Shown here: positions 36,669 to 46,534 of the stretch, piece after piece | How positions within the stretch are numbered: position 1 is the first letter of the stretch | Layout of the letters: each line of letters opens with the position of its first letter | From: Motiliproteus sediminis | GTDB taxonomy: Bacteria > Pseudomonadota > Gammaproteobacteria > Pseudomonadales > Balneatricaceae | Length of the DNA stretch: 64,000 nt | Direction of reading: 5' to 3' | Assembly: GCF_017912535.1 (NCBI RefSeq) | Contig: NZ_JAERQK010000009.1 | Span: 106,404 to 170,403, forward strand | Made by a program: the position numbers and the translations under genes | Notes under the pieces: model-generated | Database searches by the model: none | What the model was told of the DNA's origin: nothing | The model's input: the letters and a program-made list of their open reading frames with translations, nothing else

Positions 36669-37682
36669 ATGCATTTCAGCTATGGCTTTCTCTTTATTGC
36701 ATTGTTTGGGCTTGCCGTCGGCAGTACCTGGATCGTTTTGAGATTGTTGAGATTTAATGGGGTAATTGATCATCCAAACGTCAGGAGTTCTCATCAAGTT
36801 CCCACGCCTAGCGGCGGTGGGGTTGGTTTCGTAATTCCCTTTATTGCTTGTTGCGTATGGCTCTTTTTTGAGGGGCACATCGATAGGGCCATGTTCATGA
36901 CTTTGGGTCTAGGTGGCGGCGGCATCGCTTTTCTCGGCTTTTGGGATGATGTGCGTAATTTATCTGCGCGGCTGCGTATCGCTATCCAAAGCGTCATTGT
37001 GTTGTGGGTTTTGTGGTGGGTGGGGGACCTATGGCTTTACGATCTAATTCCCTTGCCGGGAGTAGCGGTGGCTTTGGTAGCTTTAGCTAGTCTGTGGTTG
37101 TTGAATCTGTATAACTTCATGGACGGTATTGATGGTTTGGCTGCGGTTGAGGCGCTCTGTATCTCAGCTGGTGCTGTGGTTTTGCTCTGGCAGGGCGGTG
37201 CTTCTGAGGACTTAGTTGTCCTTTGGTTGGGGTTGATTGCTTGTGTCGGAGGTTTTCTGTGTTTTAACTGGCCGCCTGCGCGTATTTTCATGGGTGATGT
37301 GGGGAGTTGTTTTTTAGGCTTGATAATTGCGGCGTTGGCGCTGACCTCGCTGCAACAACAGTTCATGTCACTGTGGGGGTGGATAATCCTGACGGCCCTG
37401 TTCTGGACCGATGCGACGCTTACGTTATTGCGGCGTATTGGTCGCGGGGAAACCTGGCATCAGGCGCATCGCTCACATGCGTATCAGATATTGTCACGGC
37501 GCTGGGGCTCTCACCGTTCAGTAACGCTTCTGGCTGCAGGTATAAATCTACTGTGGCTGATACCGTTGGCACTGGTTGAAAGCGGTATGCCCGACAACGG
37601 ACCGTTGTTGGCTCTAGTGGCGTGTGTTCCGCTGCTGGTGGCGCAGTGGCTGATCGGAGCCGGAGATTCCCGGATCGCGTGA
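36669..37682 (+). CDS. WbpL/WecA-like UDP-sugar:undecaprenyl-phosphate sugar-1-P transferase
   Basis: This 337-residue MraY-superfamily membrane protein has about ten helices. It carries HPNVRSSHQVPTPSGGGVGF near 36, FWDDVRN near 94, NFMDGIDGLAAVEA near 147 and FMGDVGSCFLGL near 205. It starts a second type of lipid-linked chain, probably with QuiNAc- or FucNAc-1-phosphate as in P. aeruginosa WbpL. A GAGG touches the ATG directly, which is an unusual spacing. It is the last polysaccharide gene; an H-NS-type gene follows after 131 nt. Confidence 0.92.
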   Translation: MHFSYGFLFIALFGLAVGSTWIVLRLLRFNGVIDHPNVRSSHQVPTPSGGGVGFVIPFIACCVWLFFEGHIDRAMFMTLGLGGGGIAFLGFWDDVRNLSARLRIAIQSVIVLWVLWWVGDLWLYDLIPLPGVAVALVALASLWLLNLYNFMDGIDGLAAVEALCISAGAVVLLWQGGASEDLVVLWLGLIACVGGFLCFNWPPARIFMGDVGSCFLGLIIAALALTSLQQQFMSLWGWIILTALFWTDATLTLLRRIGRGETWHQAHRSHAYQILSRRWGSHRSVTLLAAGINLLWLIPLALVESGMPDNGPLLALVACVPLLVAQWLIGAGDSRIA

Positions 37683-37732
37683 TTTAATTTGTTTGATCGT
37701 CTGATCTGATTTTTTTGAATATAAGTTTTTTG

Positions 37733-37753
37733 CGCTAATTATTTGCGTTTTTT
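37733..37753 (+). terminator. Weak candidate terminator of the polysaccharide locus
   Basis: CGCTAA/TTTGCG forms a short stem with one T:T mismatch and a 3-nt loop, followed by six Ts. It sits 50 nt after the last polysaccharide gene. The stem is weak, so the call is tentative. Confidence 0.35.
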
Positions 37754-37813
37754 ATTTCTCCGCTTTATTTTTACCCTACCTGTAAATATGACCTTCAAAT
37801 CGGGGTTTTAAGA

Positions 37814-38218
37814 ATGAGCGATATTATCAACGTGCTGACGCGCAAAACCTCTTTGCGTAAGGCGTGCAGGGATTTGCAACTGGCCGATATGGAAAAACTG
37901 GCCGAAACCTTGGCTGAATTGATTGCCGAGCGTCAACAAGAGGAAGCTGATCGCTTGGAAGCGCAGAAGCAGAAACTGGCCAAATTGGAAGCAATCAAGA
38001 AGCAGATCGCTGAATCGGGTATCGATATATCCGATCTGGTTGAGTCCCTGGACCCTGCTCCTGCTGCGAAGAAGCCGAAAGGCAGCGTCAAGCCAAAGTA
38101 CGAGATCAAAGACGACAAGGGCGAGATTCATCGGTGGACCGGCCGCGGGCGTACGCCGAAAGTATTTCAGGCTTATTTTGACAAAGGTGGCAGCAAAGAA
38201 AGCTGCCTGATCAAGTAA
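37814..38218 (+). CDS. hns: H-NS family nucleoid-associated DNA-binding protein
   Basis: This 134-residue protein has an N-terminal coiled-coil oligomerisation region (about 1-75, rich in Leu/Glu/Gln/Lys), a flexible Ala/Pro/Lys linker near 80-92, and a C-terminal DNA-binding domain with [26 protein letters not shown]. The usual H-NS core is TWTGQGRTP; here it is RWTGRGRTP. Such proteins bind AT-rich DNA in the minor groove and silence acquired genes. The gene lies directly beside a locus with several AT-rich segments. Its upstream region is AT-rich, so self-regulation is plausible. A strong terminator follows. Confidence 0.92.
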   Translation: MSDIINVLTRKTSLRKACRDLQLADMEKLAETLAELIAERQQEEADRLEAQKQKLAKLEAIKKQIAESGIDISDLVESLDPAPAAKKPKGSVKPKYEIKDDKGEIHRWTGRGRTPKVFQAYFDKGGSKESCLIK

Positions 38219-38243
38219 GCTGCAAAACTCAGTACCTTAAAAG

Positions 38244-38266
38244 GCGCCCAATAGGGCGCTTTTTTT
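38244..38266 (+). terminator. Rho-independent terminator after hns
   Basis: GCGCCC (38244-38249), loop AATA, GGGCGC (38254-38259) and seven Ts form a classic intrinsic terminator 26 nt beyond the H-NS stop. It insulates the rluB gene from the locus. Confidence 0.92.
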
Positions 38267-38355
38267 GTCTCGGTTTGCAGGCGCGCGCCGCGCTGTTATC
38301 ATGGCGGCACACAATCCCTTGTGTCTCCTTCCTACGACCGAAAGATGATCATCCC

Positions 38356-39207
38356 ATGAGTGACGAAAAACTCCAGAAAGTGCTGGCCCGTGCCGGTTTG
38401 GGCTCCCGCCGTGAAATGGAAAGCTGGATCGCCGATGGCCGTGCAGTGGTTAACGGCCAGGTGGCAAAACTGGGTGACCGGGTTAAAGCGGGTGACGAAA
38501 TTACTGTCGACGGTCGTCCGGTTTCCGCACGGGCAACCACGCCCGGTTGTCGGGTTATCGTGTACAACAAGCCGCTGGGTGAGGTGTGTACCCGCAAGGA
38601 TCCGGAAGGGCGACCAACGGTATTCGACAAGTTGCCAAAACTGGCGGGAGAGCGTTGGATCTCTATCGGTCGACTGGATATCAATACCAGCGGTTTGCTG
38701 TTGTTCACGACCGACGGGGAACTCGCCAACAAGTTGATGCACCCCTCCTCAGAGGTGGATCGTGAATACGCCGTTCGGATTCATGGCACCGTTAACGATG
38801 AGATGCTGGCTCGTTTGAAGGAGGGTGTGCTGCTTGAGGACGGTATGGCACGCTTTACCGATGTGCAGCATTTTGACGGTAGCGGGCTGAACCAGTGGTT
38901 CCATGTGGTGGTGATGGAAGGTCGTAACCGTGAGGTACGGCGTTTGTGGGAGTCCCAGGGGGTCGAGGTTAGTCGGCTCAAGCGGGTGCGGTATGGCTGT
39001 ATCTTTTTGTCCAAGCGGGTCGCCGCCGGGCGCTGGGAAGAGCTGGGGCAGAAAGAGCTCAACGATCTGTGCGATATGGTCGACCTGCCGCGCCGCAAGC
39101 GAGCCAAGCAGACTAAAGAAGAGCTACAGGCGGATCGTCGGGTTCAGCGTCGCGCTCGCCCGGTTAGGGACGTAGGTCGCAGAAAATCGGCTAAAGGCGG
39201 TCATTGA
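38356..39207 (+). CDS. rluB: 23S rRNA pseudouridine 2605 synthase
   Basis: This 283-residue protein has an N-terminal S4 RNA-binding domain ([22 protein letters not shown]) and a pseudouridine synthase domain with the catalytic aspartate in [17 protein letters not shown] near 112. The C-terminus is a basic tail ([21 protein letters not shown]). It modifies a uridine in 23S rRNA helix 93 during ribosome assembly. The frame runs further upstream, but ATG 38356 begins at the S4 domain as in homologues. Its stop is within a palindrome shared with the convergent yciK gene. Confidence 0.93.
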   Translation: MSDEKLQKVLARAGLGSRREMESWIADGRAVVNGQVAKLGDRVKAGDEITVDGRPVSARATTPGCRVIVYNKPLGEVCTRKDPEGRPTVFDKLPKLAGERWISIGRLDINTSGLLLFTTDGELANKLMHPSSEVDREYAVRIHGTVNDEMLARLKEGVLLEDGMARFTDVQHFDGSGLNQWFHVVVMEGRNREVRRLWESQGVEVSRLKRVRYGCIFLSKRVAAGRWEELGQKELNDLCDMVDLPRRKRAKQTKEELQADRRVQRRARPVRDVGRRKSAKGGH

Positions 39208-39214
39208 CCGCCTT
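39194..39214. terminator. Palindrome containing both convergent stop codons (rluB / yciK)
   Basis: AAGGCGGTCA (39194-39203) and TGACCGCCTT (39205-39214) are exact complements around one T. The arm TGA at 39205-39207 ends rluB, and the opposite-strand TGA at 39201-39203 ends yciK. No long T-run follows on either side, so efficiency is uncertain. It probably acts as a two-way transcript end. Confidence 0.55.
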
Positions 39215-39977
39215 GCAGTGACGCCGGCGAGCCGTTGCCCTGGGCGTCGATGGAGTGTCCGGTTACGCCTTTGGCATCGGGTCCCATCAGGTAGAGGTAG
39301 AGCGGCATGATCGATTCTGGTGTCGCCAGCGCTGCCGGATTTTCGGCCGGATAGGCAAAGGCGCGCATGCTGGTACGGGTTGCGCCCGGATTGATGCAGT
39401 TGACCCGCAGCGTTCCCAGCCCCTCCAGCTCGTCAGCCAGCACCTGGGCAAATCCCTCCAGCGCAAATTTCGACACGGCGTAGGCACCCCAGAAGGCGCG
39501 CCCCTTGCGGCCCACTCCTGAAGACGTAAAGACAATCGAGCCGTCATCGGACTGCTGCAGGAGTGGCAGCAACGCCTGGGTCAGGTAGAACTGGGCGTTG
39601 AGATTGACCTGCATGACCTGATTCCAGATGCAGGGGTCGTAGTTTTCGATCGGCGTGCGCTGGCCAAGCACACCGGCGTTATTCAATAATCCATCCAGGC
39701 GGCCGAACTCCTGTTCCAGCGTGGCGGCCAGGGTTTCGTACTCATGGGCGGCGGCTCCCTCCAGATTGATCGGGATGATCGCCGGTTGTGGGGCGCCGCT
39801 GGCTTCTATTTCGTCGTAAACCTGTTCCAGTTTCTTGACGGTGCGTCCGGCCAGAACCACGGTGGCGCCATGGGATGCGTAGCACTTCGCTGCGGCACGG
39901 CCGATACCGTCACCGGCACCGGTAACCAGAATAACGCGATCCTTGAGAAGTGACGTGGGGGCTTGGTAGTTAAACAT
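39201..39977 (-). CDS. yciK: YciK-type short-chain dehydrogenase
   Basis: This 258-residue classical SDR has [20 protein letters not shown] at 15-34, NNAGVLG near 95, a catalytic Ser block [27 protein letters not shown] (Tyr-xxx-Lys) and [19 protein letters not shown]. The physiological substrate of YciK is not established. It overlaps the end of mupP by eight bases on the same strand, forming the ubiG-mupP-yciK operon known from Pseudomonas. Its 3' end overlaps rluB by seven bases tail to tail. Confidence 0.92.
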   Translation of the reverse strand: MFNYQAPTSLLKDRVILVTGAGDGIGRAAAKCYASHGATVVLAGRTVKKLEQVYDEIEASGAPQPAIIPINLEGAAAHEYETLAATLEQEFGRLDGLLNNAGVLGQRTPIENYDPCIWNQVMQVNLNAQFYLTQALLPLLQQSDDGSIVFTSSGVGRKGRAFWGAYAVSKFALEGFAQVLADELEGLGTLRVNCINPGATRTSMRAFAYPAENPAALATPESIMPLYLYLMGPDAKGVTGHSIDAQGNGSPASLQGGQ

Positions 39978-40671
39978 GCTCAGTTCCTGTTAGCGGCTGA
40001 GAGGGATCGATGGATGCGAGCCAGGCCTGTAGCGCAGTCGCGGAGGTGGCTGCGTAGTCGGCACCCCAGCGGCCGGGGTCGCTGTTTTGCGGCAGATAGC
40101 CAAACAGTGCTGTGGCCGTCATCATGCCGGCATTCTTGCCTGCTTCGATATCTCGCGGGTGGTCGCCGACATACACGCTGGCGGCAGGCTGGCAGCGAAG
40201 CCGGGCGCAGGCCAGCAGCAGCCCCTCCGGGTCCGGCTTGGTGTGTCTGACCTGCTCCGGGCAGATCAGCGCTGAGCAGCGGCGGTCAAGGTTCAGGGCG
40301 CGCAGCAGCGGGCGGGCAAAGCGCTCGGGTTTGTTGGTGACAATCCCCCAGGGCCAGTGACGCTGTTCCAGCCAACAGAGCAGCGCCTCCATGCGGTCGA
40401 ACAGGCGGCTGTGATCGGCAATATGGTGGCTGTAAAGGTCGAGCAGGCGCTGCAGTAGCGGTTGAAAGCCGGGATCGGTCTTGGCCAACCCAAACGCCAG
40501 CTGAATCATCGCGCTGCCACCGTTGGAAACCTCTGATCGCACTGTATCAAAGTCGAGCGGGGGCAGAGACTCCTGCTGGCGAAGACGATTGATGCAGGCG
40601 TGAAAATCGGGTGCGGTATCGATCAGGGTTCCGTCCAAGTCGAACAGGACCGCGCGGCGGGGAGTTGTCAT
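39970..40671 (-). CDS. mupP: HAD phosphatase, MupP/phosphoglycolate phosphatase type
   Basis: This is a 233-residue HAD hydrolase with the nucleophile block VLFDLDGTLIDTAPDF at 8-23, TNKPERFARPLL (motif II Thr), and YVGDHPRDIEAGKNAGM (motif IV). In Pseudomonas the gene at this place, between ubiG and yciK, is MupP, which dephosphorylates MurNAc-6-P in peptidoglycan recycling. Before that finding it was annotated as Gph. The assignment rests on gene order; sequence alone cannot separate the two activities. Confidence 0.85.
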   Translation of the reverse strand: MTTPRRAVLFDLDGTLIDTAPDFHACINRLRQQESLPPLDFDTVRSEVSNGGSAMIQLAFGLAKTDPGFQPLLQRLLDLYSHHIADHSRLFDRMEALLCWLEQRHWPWGIVTNKPERFARPLLRALNLDRRCSALICPEQVRHTKPDPEGLLLACARLRCQPAASVYVGDHPRDIEAGKNAGMMTATALFGYLPQNSDPGRWGADYAATSATALQAWLASIDPSQPLTGTEHV

Positions 40672-40692
40672 CGAGTGGCTCCGCCCATTGGG

Positions 40693-41427
40693 TTACTCCG
40701 GCTTAATGCACTGCAGCAGGTAGTTGACGTCGACATCGGTTGGATGGAGGCGGTAGTGCCGGGTCAGCGGGTTGTAGGTCATGCCGCTGATTTCGCCGCA
40801 CTCGAGTCCGGCTCCGCGGCACCAGTGGGCGAGTTCGCTCGGGCGGATAAACTTGCTGTGGTCGTGCGTTCCCTTGGGGACCAGCTTCAGCAGGTATTCC
40901 GCGCCCAGAATGGCCATCAGGTAGGATTTGGCGTTGCGGTTCAGGGTCGAGAAAAACAGTTGGCCGCCCGGTTTGGTCAGGCGCGCGCAGGCGCCTACCA
41001 CTGATGCCGGGTCGGGAACGTGCTCCAGCATCTCCATGCAGGTGACGACGTCGAACTGCTCCGGGTTTGCGGTTGCCATGGCCTCGGCGGTGATCTGTTG
41101 GTAGCGGACGCTTACGCCGGATTCCAGACCATGTAGTTTGGCGATCTTCAATGGTGTTTCACCCATATCGATACCGGTGACTTCGGCGCCGCGCAGCGCC
41201 ATAGATTCTGCCAGGATGCCGCCGCCGCAACCGACGTCAATCACCTTTTTTCCTGCCAGTGATGCCAGTTGGTCGATAAAATTGACCCGCAGCGGATTGA
41301 TGTCATGCAGCGGTTTGAACTCGCTCTCCTTGTCCCACCAGCGGCTGGCAAGGGCTTCAAATTTGGCAATTTCGTCCGGATCGACGTTGGCGGACTCGGG
41401 GGTCTCTGGTGCAGCGTGCTGGCTCAT
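40693..41427 (-). CDS. ubiG: Ubiquinone biosynthesis O-methyltransferase
   Basis: This 244-residue class I SAM methyltransferase has [25 protein letters not shown] near 23, the SAM loop [16 protein letters not shown] at 61-76, [11 protein letters not shown] near 128 and the membrane-binding region [14 protein letters not shown]. It carries out both O-methylations in ubiquinone synthesis. It is divergent from gyrA; the two share a promoter region of about 230 nt. Confidence 0.96.
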   Translation of the reverse strand: MSQHAAPETPESANVDPDEIAKFEALASRWWDKESEFKPLHDINPLRVNFIDQLASLAGKKVIDVGCGGGILAESMALRGAEVTGIDMGETPLKIAKLHGLESGVSVRYQQITAEAMATANPEQFDVVTCMEMLEHVPDPASVVGACARLTKPGGQLFFSTLNRNAKSYLMAILGAEYLLKLVPKGTHDHSKFIRPSELAHWCRGAGLECGEISGMTYNPLTRHYRLHPTDVDVNYLLQCIKPE

Positions 41428-41547
41428 CGATGTCTCGCTTTCGAGTGCGGGTGATCGGTTTCAGGGCGCCATGTTATCACCCCCGCCAGGTTGCGCCCAG
41501 TACGGGGCTCGTAAGGCGAATTGGGTGCCCCGTTTTGTGCTGGCCTG

Positions 41548-41556
41548 TGGTATGAT
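41548..41556 (+). promoter_or_regulatory. Extended -10 promoter element for gyrA
   Basis: TGGTATGAT matches the extended -10 pattern TG-N-TATAAT with one mismatch and lies about 105 nt before the gyrA start. No good -35 is seen at 17 bp, as is common when the TG extension is present. Gyrase promoters in other bacteria respond to DNA relaxation; whether this one does is not readable. Confidence 0.45.
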
Positions 41557-41660
41557 TGCGTGATTTTTTAAACGCGGTCGCGAGGGACAGCTTCGGGCCT
41601 TGGAACCACGATCACGTCTGCGGGATTAGCGCGGATTTGGAAGAAGGAAATCAGGGTTTT

Positions 41661-44288
41661 ATGGGTGAGATAGCCAGAGAGATACACCCCGTTAACATCG
41701 AGGACGAACTGAAGCAGTCGTACCTTGATTATGCTATGAGCGTTATTGTTGGCCGGGCGCTGCCGGACGTACGTGACGGGCTCAAGCCGGTACACCGGCG
41801 GGTGCTTTTTGCCATGCACGAGCTGGGCAACGACTGGAACAAGTCCTACAAGAAATCGGCCCGTGTGGTGGGTGATGTCATCGGTAAATACCACCCCCAT
41901 GGTGACTCTGCGGTTTATGACACCATCGTGCGGATGGCGCAGCCTTTTTCCATGCGCTACACCCTGGTCGATGGACAGGGTAACTTCGGTTCTATCGACG
42001 GCGATTCCGCCGCGGCAATGCGTTATACCGAGGTGCGGATGGCGAAGATCTCCCACGAGATCCTGTCTGACCTGGACAAAGAAACCGTCGACTACGTACC
42101 CAACTACGACGGTACCGAACAGATTCCTGAAGTGATGCCGACCCGCATCCCTAATCTGTTGGTCAACGGCTCCTCCGGTATCGCGGTTGGTATGGCGACC
42201 AATATCCCACCGCACAACCTGAGTGAAGTGGTCAAAGGCACCATCGCGCTGATCGATGATCCAGCGCTGGATGTTGATCAGCTGATGGAGTACATCCCGG
42301 GTCCGGACTTCCCCACTTCCGCCATTATCAACGGGCGTGCCGGCATTCTGCAGGCCTATCGCACCGGACGCGGGCGTATCTATTTGCGGGCGCGATATCA
42401 CATCGAGACCGACAACAAGAACGGCAAGGAAACCATTGTTGTTACCGAGATCCCCTATCAGGTCAACAAGGCGCGCTTGATCGAAAAGATCGCCGAGCTG
42501 GTTAAGGAGAAGAAGGTCGAGGGCATTACCGAACTGCGTGACGAGTCTGACAAGGACGGCATGCGGATCGCCATCGAGTTGCGTCGTGGTGAGGTGGCCG
42601 AGGTGGTGATGAACAACCTCTATGCCCACACGCAATTGGAAAACGTATTTGGTATCAACGTGGTGGCGCTGGTTGATGGTCAGCCCAAGACGCTGAACCT
42701 GAAAGAGTTGCTCGAAGCTTTCATCCGCCATCGCCGCGAAGTCGTGACTCGCCGTACAATCTACCTGTTGCGCAAGGCGCGCGAGCGTGGCCATATCCTT
42801 GAAGGTTTAGCCGTCGCGCTGGCGAACATCGATCCGGTTATCGAGCTGATCAAATCCTGTAAAACCTCGGCCGAGGCGAAAGAAAAACTGGTCGAGGCGC
42901 GCTGGCTGCCGGGCAATGTTACCCAGATGCTGGAACGTGCCGGTGCTGACGCCTGTCGCCCGGATGATCTGGATCCCGGCTTTGGAATTCATGACGGTCA
43001 TTATCACCTGTCACCGGCACAGGCACAGGCGATTCTGGATCTGAAACTGCACCGCCTGACCGGGCTGGAGCAGGAGAAGCTGATCGCCGAGTATAAAGAG
43101 CTGCTTGATCGCATCGCCGAACTGCTGGAGATCCTCGGCAGCACCGAGCGGTTGATGGAAGTAATTCGTGAAGAGTTGGAAGCGGTCGTCGCGGAGTTCG
43201 GCGACGAGCGCCGCACCGAAATCACCGCCTCGCGTCAGGATCTGACCGTTGCCGACCTGATCACCGAAGAGGATATGGTGGTGACCATCTCCCACGGTGG
43301 TTATGCCAAGACCCAGCCGCTGACCGCTTACCAGGCCCAGCGCCGCGGTGGTAAGGGTAAGTCCGCCACCGCAGTAAAAGATGAAGATTATATCGAGCAC
43401 CTGCTGGTAGCGAGCACTCACGCCACCATTCTCTGTTTTACCAGCCGGGGCAAGGTTTACTGGCTGAAGGTCTATGAGATTCCACCGGCCAGCCGTGCGG
43501 CGCGCGGGCGGCCAATCGTAAATATTCTGCCGCTGGAAGAGAACGAGCGGATCACTACTATCCTGCCGGTGAACGAGTACGTTGACGACCATTACGTCTT
43601 CATGGCGACCGCTAACGGCACGGTCAAGAAAACACCGCTGATCAACTTCTCCCGGCCGCGCAGTTCCGGTCTGATTGCGTTGGCGCTGGATGAAGGCGAC
43701 ACCCTGATTGGCGCGGCGATTACCAATGGCGACAATGAAGTGATGCTGTTCAGTGACCAGGGCAAGGTGGTGCGCTTTAAAGAGGAGCTGGTGCGGCCGA
43801 TGAGTCGCACCGCGCGGGGCATTCGCGGTATTCGCATTCCCAGTGATGCGCAGGTGATCTCGCTGATTATTCCTGCTGAGGGGGGGCGTATCCTCACTGC
43901 CAGCGTCAACGGCTACGGCAAGATGAGCCCGTTGAGCGAGTTCCCCACCAAGGGGCGGGGTGGTCAGGGTGTTATCGCCATGACCATCTCCGAGCGCAAT
44001 GGCAATTTGGTCGGTGTTGAGCAGATGTTCCCGGGCGATGAGGTGATTCTGATCAGTGATCAGGGCACCTTGGTGCGCACCCGTACCGACGAGATTACCG
44101 TGCAGAGCCGGAATACCCAGGGGGTCACCCTGATCCGTGTCAACGCCGATGAAAAGCTGGTGGGTATCGCGCGGGTTGAAGAGCCTGAAGAGGTGGATTC
44201 TCTCGAGGGTGAAGCTATTGAGGGTGAGGTCGTCGCAACCGAAATTGACGCTGAGGTTGCTGATGCCGCCGACAGTGGTGACGAGTAA
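41661..44288 (+). CDS. gyrA: DNA gyrase subunit A
   Basis: This 875-residue type II topoisomerase subunit starts [20 protein letters not shown]. The catalytic tyrosine lies in [10 protein letters not shown] near 122. The quinolone-resistance region [18 protein letters not shown] has the wild-type Ser and Asp at the positions equivalent to E. coli 83 and 87. The C-terminal DNA-wrapping domain carries the GyrA-box QRRGGKG, and the protein ends in an acidic tail. The frame extends 35 codons upstream to GTG 41556, but this overlaps the promoter-like element, so ATG 41661 was chosen. pheA follows directly; serC, often between them, is absent. Confidence 0.98.
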   Translation: MGEIAREIHPVNIEDELKQSYLDYAMSVIVGRALPDVRDGLKPVHRRVLFAMHELGNDWNKSYKKSARVVGDVIGKYHPHGDSAVYDTIVRMAQPFSMRYTLVDGQGNFGSIDGDSAAAMRYTEVRMAKISHEILSDLDKETVDYVPNYDGTEQIPEVMPTRIPNLLVNGSSGIAVGMATNIPPHNLSEVVKGTIALIDDPALDVDQLMEYIPGPDFPTSAIINGRAGILQAYRTGRGRIYLRARYHIETDNKNGKETIVVTEIPYQVNKARLIEKIAELVKEKKVEGITELRDESDKDGMRIAIELRRGEVAEVVMNNLYAHTQLENVFGINVVALVDGQPKTLNLKELLEAFIRHRREVVTRRTIYLLRKARERGHILEGLAVALANIDPVIELIKSCKTSAEAKEKLVEARWLPGNVTQMLERAGADACRPDDLDPGFGIHDGHYHLSPAQAQAILDLKLHRLTGLEQEKLIAEYKELLDRIAELLEILGSTERLMEVIREELEAVVAEFGDERRTEITASRQDLTVADLITEEDMVVTISHGGYAKTQPLTAYQAQRRGGKGKSATAVKDEDYIEHLLVASTHATILCFTSRGKVYWLKVYEIPPASRAARGRPIVNILPLEENERITTILPVNEYVDDHYVFMATANGTVKKTPLINFSRPRSSGLIALALDEGDTLIGAAITNGDNEVMLFSDQGKVVRFKEELVRPMSRTARGIRGIRIPSDAQVISLIIPAEGGRILTASVNGYGKMSPLSEFPTKGRGGQGVIAMTISERNGNLVGVEQMFPGDEVILISDQGTLVRTRTDEITVQSRNTQGVTLIRVNADEKLVGIARVEEPEEVDSLEGEAIEGEVVATEIDAEVADAADSGDE

Positions 44289-44314
44289 GCCGTTTCGGTG
44301 CGGGAGTCGGGGCG

Positions 44315-45415
44315 ATGAGTAGCCAGGAAGAGCAGTTGGGCAAGCTGCGCCAGCAGATAGACCAGATTGATCAGCAGATCCTTGAACTGGTCAGCAAACG
44401 GGCCGTATGCGCCGCAGAAGTGGCTGAGGTCAAGCAGCAGAACCCCGGCAGCGATGCGGTGTTCTATCGCCCTGAGCGTGAAGCGCAGGTGCTGCGCAGC
44501 ATTATGGCTAAAAACCCGGGGCCGCTGGGGGACGAAGAGGTGGCGCGGGTCTTTCGCCAGATTATGTCCTCCTGTCTGGCGCTGGAGCAGCCGATGCAGA
44601 TCGCCTTTCTGGGGCCGGAGGGAACCTTCACCCAGGCCGCGGCGTTAAAGCACTTCGGGCATTCGGTGATCAGCAAACCGCTGCACTCTATTGATGAAGT
44701 GTTCCGCGAAGTCGAGTCCAGAAGTGCCCATTACGGGGTGGTGCCGATCGAGAACTCTACCGAGGGCATGGTTCACCACACACTGGATATGTTCCGCAAC
44801 TCGCCGTTGAAAATTTGCGGTGAGGTTGAGCTGCGTGTCCATCAGCATCTGCTTGCGGCGGATGGTGTTGATCTGGAAAACCTGACCCGGATCTATTCTC
44901 ACCAGCAATCCTTGGCCCAATGTCGTCGCTGGCTGGATGCTCGTTATCCCAACGTGGAGCGGGTGGCCGTCAGCAGCAATGCGGAAGCGGCGCGCCGGGC
45001 GGCCGACGAAAAAGCCGACAATGTCGCCGCGATCGCCGGCGATATGGCCGCGGAGCTGTATCAGCTTAACTGTGTGGTTGACAGTATCGAGGATCAGCCC
45101 GACAACACTACCCGCTTCCTGGTGATCGGCAACCAGTTGGTGGGGCCGAGCGGCAAGGATAAAACTTCGATGTTGATTTCGGCGCGCAACAAACCCGGAA
45201 CCTTGTATCACTTGTTGGAGCCCTTCCATCGCCAGGGGATCAGTCTGACCCGGATTGAAACCCGGCCGTCGGGGATGGGTACCTGGGGTTACATCTTCTA
45301 CATCGATTGCGAAGGCCATTATGGCGATGCACCGCTGCAGCGGGTGATGAAAGAGGTCGCTGACGAAGCGATGGAGCTAAAGTTGCTGGGGTCCTACCCC
45401 CAAGCTGTTCTTTGA
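44315..45415 (+). CDS. pheA: Bifunctional chorismate mutase / prephenate dehydratase
   Basis: This 366-residue protein has an AroQ chorismate mutase domain (LRQQIDQIDQQILELVSKRA, about 1-90), a prephenate dehydratase domain (IAFLGPEGTFTQAAAL near 93, PIENSTEGMVHHTLD, NTTRFLVIG near 268) and a C-terminal ACT domain (RNKPGTLYHLLEPF, IETRP) for phenylalanine feedback. It makes phenylpyruvate from chorismate. It lies 26 nt after gyrA and 15 nt before hisC, so it is probably in an aromatic amino-acid operon. Confidence 0.97.
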   Translation: MSSQEEQLGKLRQQIDQIDQQILELVSKRAVCAAEVAEVKQQNPGSDAVFYRPEREAQVLRSIMAKNPGPLGDEEVARVFRQIMSSCLALEQPMQIAFLGPEGTFTQAAALKHFGHSVISKPLHSIDEVFREVESRSAHYGVVPIENSTEGMVHHTLDMFRNSPLKICGEVELRVHQHLLAADGVDLENLTRIYSHQQSLAQCRRWLDARYPNVERVAVSSNAEAARRAADEKADNVAAIAGDMAAELYQLNCVVDSIEDQPDNTTRFLVIGNQLVGPSGKDKTSMLISARNKPGTLYHLLEPFHRQGISLTRIETRPSGMGTWGYIFYIDCEGHYGDAPLQRVMKEVADEAMELKLLGSYPQAVL

Positions 45416-45430
45416 GGATAGGAGTCGATC

Positions 45431-46534
45431 GTGTCCTGTGATTTTTTCAGTCTGGCCACCCCGGGTGTGCGCGGATTGCATCCCTATGTGCCGGGTAAGC
45501 CGGTGGAAGAGCTGGAACGTGAACTGGGCATCCGCAATATCGTCAAGCTCGCCAGCAACGAAAACCCGTTAGGCCCAAGCCCTGCAGTCGTTGAGGCAAT
45601 TGCCGGCGCGGCGTCTGATAGCACCCGTTATCCTGACGGCAGTGGTTTTCGCCTCAAGCAGGTGATGTCGGAGCGCTTTGGCCTGGAGTCGGCGCAGATT
45701 ACCCTGGGTAACGGGTCTAACGATGTGCTGGAGTTGATCGCCCGTGCGTTGGTAACGACGGCCGATGAGGTTATATTTTCGCAGCATGCCTTTGCGGTCT
45801 ATCCCATTGTGACCCAGGCCGTCGGAGCCACGGCGGTGGTAACCCCGGCACGGGAATGGGGTCATGATCTTGAGGCCATGGCGGCGGCGATCAGCGCCAG
45901 AACCAAACTGGTCTTTATCGCCAATCCCAATAATCCCACCGGTACCTGGTTGTCACGCGAGGCGTTGGTGGCGTTTCTGGGTAAGGTCCCTGCCCATGTG
46001 GTAGTGGTGCTGGACGAGGCCTACACCGAGTACGTTGATAATGAAGCCTTCCCCAACGGCTTGTCGCTGCTGGCGGAATATCCCAACCTGATTGTGACAC
46101 GGACTTTCTCCAAGGCTTACGGTCTGGCGGGCTTGCGTATCGGCTATGCGGCTTCCAACCCGCAGTTGGCCGATCTTTTGAACCGGGTGCGGCAGCCGTT
46201 TAACGCCAATTGTCTGGCCCTGGCTGCTGCGGAGGCGGTGCTTCAGGATGCGGGCTATCTTGCCCGCAGCGTCTCGGTCAACAGCGCCGGTATGACTCAG
46301 TTGGAAGCCGGCTTTGCCAGCCTCGGACTGAGCTGGATTCGATCGGTGGGTAATTTTATCGCTGTGGATGTCGGTCGTGAGGCGGGCCCTGTCTATCAGG
46401 CGCTGCTGCACGCCGGTGTAATTGTGCGTCCGGTGGGCAACTACGAGATGCCGCGGCACTTGCGCGTCAGTATCGGCCTTGAGGCGGAAAACGAAGCCTG
46501 TCTGGCGGCATTCAAGCAGGTGCTGGGCCGGTGA
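45431..46534 (+). CDS. hisC: Histidinol-phosphate / aromatic aminotransferase
   Basis: This 367-residue class I/II PLP aminotransferase has KLASNENPLGPSP near 39, NPNNPTG near 160, DEAYTEYVD near 195, and the PLP lysine in TFSKAYGLAGLRIGYA near 222. Between pheA and tyrA-aroA, HisC homologues often serve as aromatic (phenylpyruvate/hydroxyphenylpyruvate) transaminases as well as in histidine synthesis. The start is GTG. The stop overlaps the tyrA-aroA GTG start (GTGA). Confidence 0.95.
   Translation: MSCDFFSLATPGVRGLHPYVPGKPVEELERELGIRNIVKLASNENPLGPSPAVVEAIAGAASDSTRYPDGSGFRLKQVMSERFGLESAQITLGNGSNDVLELIARALVTTADEVIFSQHAFAVYPIVTQAVGATAVVTPAREWGHDLEAMAAAISARTKLVFIANPNNPTGTWLSREALVAFLGKVPAHVVVVLDEAYTEYVDNEAFPNGLSLLAEYPNLIVTRTFSKAYGLAGLRIGYAASNPQLADLLNRVRQPFNANCLALAAAEAVLQDAGYLARSVSVNSAGMTQLEAGFASLGLSWIRSVGNFIAVDVGREAGPVYQALLHAGVIVRPVGNYEMPRHLRVSIGLEAENEACLAAFKQVLGR

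Noticed and set aside
41568..42794. Open frame of 408 codons on the minus strand opposite gyrA
   Set aside because: It is a shadow of gyrA codon use in a GC-rich gene. No family motifs and no ribosome-binding site were found.
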